DNA from: Paramyrothecium sp. XJ0827
Taxonomy: Eukaryota; Ascomycota; Sordariomycetes; Hypocreales; Stachybotryaceae
Reading direction: 5' to 3'
Assembly (NCBI GenBank): GCA_020881915.1
Contig: JAJFPB010000002.1
Location: forward strand, 5,529,001-5,593,000
Length of the DNA stretch: 64,000 bases
Shown here one piece after another: positions 61,201-64,000 of the stretch. The notes below the pieces were generated by a model that saw only the letters and a program-made list of their open reading frames with translations, was not told the origin of the DNA and ran no database searches. The position numbers and the translations under genes were made by a program. How positions within the stretch are numbered: position 1 is the stretch's first letter; each line of letters opens with the position of its first letter.

Positions 61201-64000
61201 CATCCTGGATGATGTTCGACAGCCTAGACTGGCATGTTGGCGATGTGACGGCAATAGTTGCACCAACCTGCCCACAAAGGTATCGTAATCTGTTGTCGGG
61301 CAAACTAGGATCCAAGAGGATGAATGCACCACCGGCTTTGAGCACACCCAGAATCGCGACAATAGTGAACATGGATTTCTCAAAGCAGATGGGGACGTAG
61401 GTCTCCGGTCCCAGGCCAAGTTCGGCCAGCCTATACGAAAGTTGTGTTGACCACTCATCGAGCTCCTGGTGAGTCAACTCACCATCCCAGGCTTTGATAG
61501 CTGGGGCACTTGGTCTCTCTTTTGCATGCTGGCTGATGATATCATGGACGCACTTCTCAACCACAATAGGCTCTGAGCTGTTCCATTGGCGCACCACCAT
61601 TTCATCTTCCGCTGTAAGCGCCTTAATGTCGCCAACCTTGGATTCCGGTGATGCCGAGACCAGTCTTTCCAGAATAGTGGCCAACTGTTTCAACAGCTTG
61701 CCCATCCGCCACTCGTCTATAACTCGTGTATCAAAGCTGGCTCGGGCCTTGACTTGTCCGCCACTGTTGAGGAAGCACTCGAGCACTATAGCGTAGGTGG
61801 AGAATCCCTGGATGGTAGAAGATGAGCGCCACTGGCCGAGGATACTGTCTGACCCCATTTCATCCTCTTCCGGCTGAACGACCAGTAAGGTCTGGAACTC
61901 GCTCGCATTTCGACCTTGCTTGCCCATCTTTGCGAGACGCTGCAAGCCGATCTGCTCATGGGGGATCATTTCTGTGGCGGAGTCTTGAAGATGTTGAAGG
62001 AAAGAAGAAATCGACTCTTCTTTCTGCAATTGCACTCGAAACGGTACAGTCGCGATCGTTGGTCCCAAAATATCTTCAATCCCTGCCACGGGCGCGTTTC
62101 GACCGGACACGACCGCACCAAATACGACGTCTGGACTACCAGTGTATTGGCTTATGAGAAGACCCAAAGCGCCACGAATCAATGTTGATAGGGTGACGCC
62201 GGGCGGTGTCCGTGATGGAAGCAGCTGGTCTATGCTTGTGTTCGCCTCTGGATCCATCATCGCGGTGGGCAGCTGAGGGAAAGTGGCAATCTCGCCATCG
62301 CTCAGGTATGAACTCCAGTAGGCCTCGGTGTCGGCGCCATCCGTGCCTTGGAGATGCTGCACAAACTTGGCGAAATTTGCAGATTCGGTAATGGAATGCG
62401 CGGAAACCTTGCCTTTGAACACATCCTCCAGAAGCTTTACCGTGAGTTGAAGTGACCATCCGTCGTATAGGGAGTGATGCATAGTCCATATGAACTTCTG
62501 CGGCTTGCCTTGTGTATCATTGACTAGAGCTTGTCGGACTAGTCTCTCGCCGAGACCCATCGGTGTAGCCTTGTCCTTTTCAAGGTAAGCATCAAGGTCA
62601 CTACTCTCGACATGAGTCCACTCAGTAGCTTCCTTGCACACTACGTTCAGCAGTCCAAGCTCACTGTGCTGGACAATCCTGGTTCGAAAGACTGCTACAG
62701 ACTGGGACAGCTCCTCCCACGCTGAGATCAAGGAGCGAGGATCCACATCCTCGTGCAAGTCAAGTACAGCCTGGAAAATATAGTCACCTGTCCGCTTTGT
62801 GGAGAGCGTGAACATGCCCTGCTGTAGCGGGGTGCAGGGAAATGCGTCTTCGACCAATGATTCAGTTGCTAAGTTGCACAGCCCAATCAGGCTGGTCTTC
62901 AATGATTCAACATTCGAGTCATTTGCAACAAGGGAAAAGGGCGATAGGAGTCTTTCTTCCAATGGTTTCCTATCATTTTGTATGTCGACTTGTGCACTCA
63001 AGGTGGGATGCAAGAAGATGTCTTCCACAACGAGAACGAACCCAGCCTTGCGGGCAGCACCAACCAGCTTGATGGCTGAGAGAGAGTCTCCACCCACCTG
63101 GAGGAACTCATCGTCAAGGCCAATGCTGTCTGCCTCGACATTAAGCGCAGCTGCCCACAATTGGCGTAGATGAATCTCAGCCTCCGTTTGCGGCTGGCGT
63201 TGCGGACCATTGGCGCGAGAACCTCGCAGCTCTACCAACTTCTGGGCTGATATGGTGGAGCCCAGTTGGCGCAGAGCTTTTCGGTCTGCTTTTCCGGTGG
63301 TCGAAAGGGGTATTGCAGGGATTTTTATGTATAGTGACGGAACCATGTACGACGGGAGTGTTCGAGAAAGCTTCGTCTTGACGGTGTCACGTACATCCAC
63401 CAGCTCCAGGCCTTCGCCAATTTCTTTTGCATCGTACACGTCCGCAGCACCCGAGACAAAGACGACCAGCATCGATCTCTCTTTTTGGCCCCCTATCTCA
63501 ATTACCTCCGCGAGTACTGTGGCCGACGGTAGATGGGTTCGTACATGGAACTCGACTTCCGCAAGCTCCAATCGTTGACCACGAATCTTGACTTGTGTGT
63601 CCTTGCGGCCAAGGAAAGTCAACGTTCCGTCATCTTCAATGCGGACTACATCACCAGTTTTGTATAAGCGACCGGACCGGCCAGGTCGCGAGGATGAGCC
63701 TTGCAGCAGCCAATTAGGGTTCTCAATAAAGGCTTCTGCTGTTTGTTTTGGTAGGCCGAGATAGCCACGGGCTAGGATTGGTCCTTCGAGGAGAAGCTCT
63801 CCAGGGGTGCCCCTCGGTAGAAGTTTCTCATGGTCGTTTGGGTCCACAACCCAGGTGGCCGCACCGATACCGGTGCCTATTGATGTTGAGATGCTTGTTG
63901 ATATAGGAGTAGCGTTCAGAGTGCTCATTGGTGTGCATTCTGCTGGTCCATAGGCGTTGAGGACGATGATGTTGGAGTCCTTGAATCTTGCCAGGTCTCC
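45026..64000 (-). CDS. Non-ribosomal peptide synthetase, C-terminal part; start lies beyond the window
   Basis: A continuous frame with no intron in 19 kb, ending in TAA at 45026-45028. It reads in frame to the last base of the window, where it encodes core A5 (NAYGPAECTP) of an A domain, so the ATG at 63928 is internal and at least 6324 residues are visible. Order: A1(C-terminal half)-T1 | C2-A2-T2 | C3-A3-T3 | C4-A4-T4 | C5-A5-NMT-T5 | C6-deltaA6-T6 | C_T. C domains have intact HHxxxDGWS (SHAQYDGFS in the terminal one). T domains have GGDS. The last C domain is of the fungal macrocyclising type, and there is no thioesterase or reductase. No epimerase domain is visible. The cytosolic enzyme should build an N-methylated cyclic peptide or depsipeptide; the product is not identifiable by reading. 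Confidence 0.95.
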   Translation of the reverse strand, partial: GDLARFKDSNIIVLNAYGPAECTPMSTLNATPISTSISTSIGTGIGAATWVVDPNDHEKLLPRGTPGELLLEGPILARGYLGLPKQTAEAFIENPNWLLQGSSSRPGRSGRLYKTGDVVRIEDDGTLTFLGRKDTQVKIRGQRLELAEVEFHVRTHLPSATVLAEVIEIGGQKERSMLVVFVSGAADVYDAKEIGEGLELVDVRDTVKTKLSRTLPSYMVPSLYIKIPAIPLSTTGKADRKALRQLGSTISAQKLVELRGSRANGPQRQPQTEAEIHLRQLWAAALNVEADSIGLDDEFLQVGGDSLSAIKLVGAARKAGFVLVVEDIFLHPTLSAQVDIQNDRKPLEERLLSPFSLVANDSNVESLKTSLIGLCNLATESLVEDAFPCTPLQQGMFTLSTKRTGDYIFQAVLDLHEDVDPRSLISAWEELSQSVAVFRTRIVQHSELGLLNVVCKEATEWTHVESSDLDAYLEKDKATPMGLGERLVRQALVNDTQGKPQKFIWTMHHSLYDGWSLQLTVKLLEDVFKGKVSAHSITESANFAKFVQHLQGTDGADTEAYWSSYLSDGEIATFPQLPTAMMDPEANTSIDQLLPSRTPPGVTLSTLIRGALGLLISQYTGSPDVVFGAVVSGRNAPVAGIEDILGPTIATVPFRVQLQKEESISSFLQHLQDSATEMIPHEQIGLQRLAKMGKQGRNASEFQTLLVVQPEEDEMGSDSILGQWRSSSTIQGFSTYAIVLECFLNSGGQVKARASFDTRVIDEWRMGKLLKQLATILERLVSASPESKVGDIKALTAEDEMVVRQWNSSEPIVVEKCVHDIISQHAKERPSAPAIKAWDGELTHQELDEWSTQLSYRLAELGLGPETYVPICFEKSMFTIVAILGVLKAGGAFILLDPSLPDNRLRYLCGQVGATIAVTSPTCQSRLSNIIQDEKTVILDNNFFKAPRATTATVQKAAPHNPAYIIFTSGSTGEPKGVIIEHRSCSSAATSHRSMNMSSSMRALQFSSYNFAGCIIEILMTLVHGGCVCVLSDEERGAQLAESIRRLDANWTFMTSTVLATLGPEDVPCLKTICVGGEPIKRAQIKLWSPKVHLRQTYGSAEQSGVVSSARLLESSTPQDIGKPSRERIWLVDANNVNYLAPLGVPGEIIIEGPVVGREYIGQPEKTAAAMISAPAWRSKYGPVGPVTRFYKTGDLGVYNADGSIRLLGRRDSQVKLRGQRIEVGEVEHQIKLSTSDVQEVVVELVTTLDSTRGPELVGFVRLTGDDIYGDLTSAVIRTIQARLEKVLPYFMVPSLLVPIVKMPLTASGKTDRRSLREMGALISTDKLTQFRAMAAGQKRRARTEAERRLVALWAKALNVDTKDIGVDDSFFRLGGDSIAAMRLVGLARKAGLSLVAADIFRNPTLASQAQVALMLTADSADEEILSFSLLDQELPRAELKESLAALCDVPATSVLDAYPCTPIQEGLLSLTAKRSGDYVKQSVLLLDPEIDIDAFRAAWEEVVQSLPVLRTRVVQHERLGLLQVVCEDGIQWLQPESTLTEYLKEDSSTLMHSGGSLSRYALLTEGDNKAKYFVWTIHHALFDGWSLSLIMDRVYKSYQSAGAAVQKPVVGFNSFLKYLLVGLQDVEVESYWQTYLANGSFALFPALPPSVQEPSTDSISEVKFPFVQTHNSTTPSILVRAALGVLLSQYSGSADVVIGATVSGRNTPVAGVEELIAPTIATVPVRIQVDKEDAVTNYLETLQEEATDMIAHEQTGLQRIAKVNEDTKNACKFQTLLVVHTGEEEELEGKDILGTWQAAANQESFTTYAVTFECFLAENAITIKSSYDSRVVDSWKMDQMLQRFGNLLQRLASAGPNQTLRAICDVTKDDAAVLSAWNPTAKQLLVENCIHELIAEHAQQQPGAPAVQAWDGSLTRGDLDSLSSQLSHHFSSLGVGPEIIVPICSEKSKWTVVAMLSVLKAGGAFVLLDPGLPDTRIQTLCKKVKATVSLTSSACKSRLHDFVETTIAINSELFAAIPTSKSPLQVSTLPSNAAYIIFTSGSTGEPKGVIIEHQSYCSAAVQHGPRMNMSSNVRALQFGSYNFAGAIMEQLMTLIYGGCICIPSEEERGANLVETINKLDANWAFLTSTTLANLSPDTVPSLRTICIGGEPIRAAQIEQWAAGQQVMLRQTYGSAETSAVVSSSHLQPSSTTSDVGKPTAGIYWIVDPLDHNQLVPIGAPGEVIIEGPTIGRGYLSDPERSAAAFIDAPTWRFQFGPGGKGSRFYKTGDLAAFTQDGSIELLGRKDMQVKLRGQRIEAGEIEYHAKLAADSVKQAVVELATIQSSSSSNPELVCFLVIETVHGFADYSSFQSEGEKKNLQEVTKVIRSTQVWLEGRLPHYMVPSVLIPISKIPLTISGKTDRRRLKQIASELSKQELDLLRAATWGQKRSPTTDAEYRLRDMWSQVLNLSVEDIGLDDSFFRLGGDSISAMKLVGIAHKERLDLTVSDIFRQPVLAAQARIQSSTADKIQSETVAPYSLLLDKFGEKDLLPDLASLCGISTDLIEDAYPCTPLQEGLLSLTGKRSGDYLMQAVLELPEDVDEGHFKAAWETMVRLTPMFRTHIVQHSSLGLVQVVCRETIDWGHDTDLGTYLEHDKSRPMGLGDRLSRFSFITSGEKAPRFLVWSVHHATYDGWSFPLSVELASKAFAGLPLGEQTGFNAFVKQALGVNRLEAENFWRTQMAEPEFAPFPALPTSNHAPRANDIVETSFPLPAKTEVTTSTLLRGALAIVISQYTSSSDVIFGATVSGRNAPVEGIEKIIGPTIATIPVRIRTPTKLSVPEYLHQVQQQSTDMMAYEQTGLHKIARLDDNCRSGVSFQTLLAVQPEGAPLKDDVLGTWRTALDQEGFVTYALAVECILGADQVVVKAGFDSDVISKWHVTQLLHQLGVAVEQLATKSLNQDQTLGSIYSVSAADEATVWDWNKDIPEAVENCVHDLVRSHAQANPNAPAICSADGELSYRELDGLSTRLASYIANHEVMSSQSEVTIPLYFEKSIWTIVAIQAVLKAGAAFVLVDPSLPAARRDYMIQETGDSSLILASPQTMDDVATAGREIFQVTADSLAALPEAADFTAHVTPDSPAYIMFTSGSTGQPKGVVITHRAASTGCSGHGGIADFDNSIRVLQFSSYAFDACIVELVTTLIFGGCICVPRDRHSDINESINTLAVNTVVLVPSVARTLHADSVAKLNKLVLCGEKPTEKDIEMFSNVPVALNAYGPAECTICCSVSTMDTNLESRCIGHAVGSVTWVVSPEDHNRLVPIGAIGELLVEGHILARGYLKNPQKTAEVFVDDPEWLVRGTAGQPGRRGRLYKTGDLVRYEKDGRMIFIGRKDSQAKIRGQRLELAEVEHHIREALGPNTEVAAEIVTLKDESGKPLLAAYIANGSSPIVRKNGEEALHQLCEVSADVYLARPDAEFELELQQRLPSYMVPTVYFHLSSIPQTASGKTDSRRLRAIGAILSAEDLARQRTASNGNKRQPSTDKEKLIRDVWARVLNLPVNNIGLDDNFIQLGGDSVTAMMVVGEARKLGLDFGVSDVLHKPRLHHLADAARLAANSIPEDIPRTQLEGPVEQSYAQSRLWFLDQLYPNSTQYLMPYAMKIRGPLDLDALKSALDALENRHETLRTTFATENDVELQIVQPFEPKDLNIIDIAEGDEAAFEKALEIEQNTPFDLKKETSWRITVYRFSQEYHVLSVVMHHIINDGWSSSILQKELSVFYSAALRGEDPLSCLQPLPISYRDYAVWQKQQDQVDHYQKQLVYWTTQLENSQPAELFCDYQRPATLSGQAAIQTITIEGSLYDRLQSFCRQREVTPFVALLAAFRATHYRLTGSEDATIGTANANRDKWQLRDIIGFFVNLQCLRLKTGEDQTFEELVQQVQATNKASLENPDVPFEQVVAELKKRQNRDISRQPLVQMVFTLHAQKDLGHFKFEGVETEQLHAELSSRFDVEFHVAQEENCFRGEVAYSTELFDPKTISSMLSVFQTILDLGLEAPSEPIGSMNLATEKGLSTLGELGLLQVEETNYPRESSIVDVFLKQVATFPNRIAVKDASTQLTYAQLNQKSDDVSFWLRSQSLPSEQLVGVYSTRSCWTIIAFLGILKANMAYLPLDTKTPEKRVEDILSRINGQKVVLLGPGVNTPNLQLEDVKYVSIGDIRHQDSTKLPPSTPPSASSLAYVLFTSGSTGKPKGVMIEHRGVLRLVTENNIVQHLPSAPVMAHIGNISFDITTWEIFAALLNGGTIVCIDNMTVLDNKALARVFLREMINTTIITPVLLKHCLAESPAMLAQLQLLVVGGDKADGRDLSLAQQITKRKVVNAYGPTENSVMSTFYCLQETEVLSDSVPIGRAISNSGAYVVDTQMRLVPLGVIGELLVTGDGLARGYTDANLNENRFVSAVIGKDEVRAYRTGDYVRYRPATAQLEFFGRIDGQVKVQGNRVELGEIETVIQKDDAVRDAVVIAQGKEGQTRLVGFVTVAEDDGSEEDGNEDAGDSNEAEHVELWETLFDNDKYLGFEDIQKDSIGRDFTSWTSMYDGKLIDTVEMNEWLDDTIREITNGGPPGNVLEVGTGTGMMLFNLVKGLESYVGLEPTEKAISFVYQASTLIPGLSDKIYLQKGTATDIGNLKKLNNPNLVIINSVAQYFPRQEYLFKVIEQLIQLEGVETIHFGDMRSYAMYKEFQATKALHNLGLDATKDEIRQHMRTTARAEQELLVEPGFFTALPEHFPDLIDHVEIVPKKMKAINELSCYRYAAVLHIRKKVQKKEVHHIADNEWIDFHGSRLDAKTLVQLLQDRSAISEYVAISNIPYKYTISERCIVDAIEKGTEDTIASLVAKAQDWHALTPLDLERFAAQTSYKVDISWARQHSQRGGFDAVFHHYQSHPEGSRALFNFPTDHEDRKYHALSSRPLQQRYRQRIEYRLLETLRTQLPTYMRPQAIIILDELPVNQNGKVDRKALTEGAPKLAQATEEQNYQPTSQTERDLQRIWSEVLYINPAAIGPDDSFFILGGDSIAAMKAVSQARRIGISIAVADIFRNPTLAAQAEVCDKQAALKAHGPSTTDVQGNIEPFSLLGTQQSPEYLRREFATLAGVDVAEVEDAYPCTPLQEGLLSLTAKRDGSYVRQVYLELSKEVDTKAFVAAWDQVHQASAILRTKIVQHPQLGLTQVVCEEAIDWARSTDLQEYLDQDNATPMGLGDHLARYGLVEGQPGQPRYFVWTMHHALYDGWSHGLILELVGQAYHGQTATTRPPGFNTFVRSITGNEDESTENYWRKYLQGGDFVTFPSLPPSVQEPLADDTISFIIPTRAKKEFTMATLLRGALALVVSQFQSTSDVVFGAVLSGRNAPVDGIEEIVGPTIATVPVRIRVPQEQGVQEFLQSVGQDATEMIEYEQTGLQRIAKVDENGRAACGFQTLLAVQPSAEEGDDAQDSFGTWHGAGKEGAFSTYAVTIQCLLGREDTTIRADFDSRVVDPWLMERFLRHFSTVVRHLAESPSDSEISQIESFTAYEKNMLWKWNETQPLIDASSPLASIIGEAAGGRFWIVNSDNHNQLALIGAPGEILVETNTIHDNPPAETVKTKLAFVPAPSWRADFEPCETGTQFYKSGYLAKLKSDGTLELVGKKELQVKLGGKRVDIDQIEQRARTASPDIAELAVELIGTSDDGSRRPQLMGFLVLKKDGIETGDNGDKGLLTAFDKRATSAIQAVRARLEDTLPQQMVPSVFVPLHALPRTAEGETSRTALKEIGASLTTEQLAQLRGLLTEGITRKAPTTDAARQLQQLWSRVLNINPNSIGLDDNFFRLGGDSITAMKLVVEARKFGVELAVADIFRHGTLAALANYQNTQDKPTDAELDQIVLVEPITRQALLKEIDALDIDIDSSAVEDILPLTTFQKNCVVSGVDEGGQFCQYVWLDVGPTLDVARFKESYTAVLQKFPILRARFLPLLGTYYQVIQRSVEPSLDSIKVNGDLEVICRAFCHQDNRNFIVTDSPLAITLFEHETAGVRLLLRISHAQYDGFSLPAIFQALIAGYKGMDIYDRPDYSKFLSYAAVRKEKSVVYWQELLDGSSLTNLRAKLPQQQIATSSVPVLLSAEKETKLPRLTGNVTHASLASACWALLLAQMTGQKDVTYTYLGAGRNSALQGVEDVVGPCVNFIPVRVDLSSCSSPTELLELVQEQSLSLGEADSLDFSDIAKHCTDWPAGTQLDSVIQYQNIDEHPTFRFEDTDSKIEFFENADLVPPSTPSMHVIFHPVADRLKVRLSSNSHVMNENTANAILENLCVIIEQMAERKETS
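46390..48610 (-). other. NRPS module 6: C6, truncated degenerate A domain, T6
   Basis: C6 has intact HHALYDGWS near 48220-48247. The linker after it (WKWNETQPL) passes directly into the region normally after core A5 (GRFWIVN...LIGAPGE) at about 47325. Cores A1 to A5 are therefore missing. What is left is decayed: YKSGYL for YKTGDL, KLGGKRVD for KLRGQRIE, EGETSRTAL for SGKTDRRxL. The A7 Asp and A10 Lys are lost, so it cannot adenylate. T6 (RLGGDSITAMKL, near 46475-46505) is intact. Confidence 0.9.
48750..53190 (-). other. NRPS module 5: C5-A5-N-methyltransferase-T5
   Basis: C5 (SYAQSRLWFLDQL, HHIINDGWS) is of the LCL-like type that in fungi goes with cyclosporin/enniatin-type synthetases, unlike the other C domains here. 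A5 core A3 is FTSGSTGKPKGV near 51316-51362 and the pocket has Asp235; by-eye code D-I-W-I-V-G-A-V-M-K, a pattern like fungal aliphatic sites (prediction only). The methyltransferase is inserted between A8 and A9, with SAM motif VLEVGTGTG near 50170-50210 and a domain span of about 50440-49600. It should N-methylate the amino acid loaded by A5. Confidence 0.9.
53250..56370 (-). other. NRPS module 4: C4-A4-T4
   Basis: C4 has HHATYDGWS near 55972-55999. A4 has a normal SYAFDACIVE pocket start with Asp235; by-eye code D-A-V-L-V-C-A-I-C-K. Core A5 is NAYGPAECT, as in A1. T4 (QLGGDSVTAMMV) differs from the other T domains and precedes the lineage switch at C5. Confidence 0.85.
56510..59640 (-). 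other. NRPS module 3: C3-A3-T3, A3 without Asp235
   Basis: C3 has HHALFDGWS near 59240-59267. A3 core A3 lies near 57846-57900. The pocket start is SYNFAGAIME, again Ala for Asp235, and core A5 is RQTYGSAE. By-eye code: A-G-M-L-C-G-T-A-V-K, close to that of A2, so A2 and A3 are probably duplicates with similar unusual substrates. T3 has RLGGDSISAMKL near 56585-56615. Confidence 0.85.
59770..62860 (-). other. NRPS module 2: C2-A2-T2, A2 without Asp235
   Basis: C2 starts at FPCTPLQQGMF and has HHSLYDGWS at 62453-62479. A2 core A3 is FTSGSTGEPKGV near 61065-61115. At the position equal to Asp235 of GrsA, which binds the substrate alpha-amino group, A2 has Ala (SSYNFAGCIIE). By-eye pocket code: A-G-I-M-C-G-T-G-V-K. 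Core A5 is RQTYGSAE rather than NAYGPTE. Residues for adenylation (GEPKG, YKTGD, SGKTD) are intact, so it should activate something other than an ordinary alpha-amino acid. Confidence 0.85.
62980..64000 (-). other. NRPS module 1, partial: A1 (from core A5) and T1
   Basis: The visible part begins at core A5 and runs through GRLYKTGD (A7), KIRGQRLELAEVEF (A8) and STTGKADRKAL (A10). T1 has VGGDSLSAIKL near 63070-63100. A1 resembles A4 closely in these cores. The binding-pocket half of A1 is outside the window, so its substrate cannot be read. Confidence 0.9.

Noticed and set aside
63856..63928. ATG at 63928 as the NRPS start
   Set aside because: The frame is open to the window edge and encodes the A5 core just before it, so this Met is internal to an A domain.

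Overview
The window is genomic DNA of a filamentous ascomycete (Pezizomycotina, probably Sordariomycetes; species not determined). The evidence is many short introns (44-69 nt, with one longer candidate) with GT/AG ends and CTAAC/CTGAC-like branch points; HET, Clr5 and ankyrin gene families that are typical of these fungi; secreted Cys-rich proteins; and a giant fungal-type non-ribosomal peptide synthetase (NRPS). Gene order is typical of an accessory, fast-evolving region: low gene density, long gene-poor stretches, gene relics and several self/non-self-type genes.

Layout. 1-12 kb: a secreted Cys-containing protein, an ankyrin/CorA-like membrane protein followed by a decayed AT-enriched copy of part of itself, a Clr5-ankyrin protein, and a broken ankyrin fragment. 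12-20 kb: a divergent GAPDH paralogue facing away from a sugar transporter, a stray 3' fragment of 18S rDNA ending at a perfect hairpin, and a PARG-like protein. 20-31 kb: two secreted Cys-rich proteins, a GH105-type unsaturated rhamnogalacturonyl hydrolase, an alpha/beta-hydrolase-like protein without the nucleophile serine, an APH-type kinase and a conserved unknown protein. 31-44 kb: an eight-exon P450 with one GC-AG intron, two HET proteins, an unknown protein, a GPI-type surface protein, a second sugar transporter and a small dimeric alpha-beta-barrel (ABM-like) protein.

45-64 kb: one uninterrupted minus-strand reading frame, at least 6324 codons, that runs off the right edge. It is the C-terminal part of an NRPS: (A1)-T | C-A2-T | C-A3-T | C-A4-T | C-A5-NMT-T | C-deltaA6-T | C_T. 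It should make an N-methylated, probably macrocyclised peptide or depsipeptide. Three points stand out. A2 and A3 both lack the Asp that binds the substrate alpha-amino group. Module 5 (C5-A5-methyltransferase) comes from a different NRPS lineage than its neighbours. Module 6 keeps only the C-terminal third of an A domain, with its key residues lost. I regard this synthetase as the most interesting system in the window. Its product cannot be named from the sequence alone. The P450, ABM-like protein and transporter to its left may or may not be part of its cluster; the cluster core probably continues to the right of the window.

Exon structures were worked out by eye from splice signals, frame continuity and family motifs; coordinates of multi-exon genes are spans from start to stop codon.
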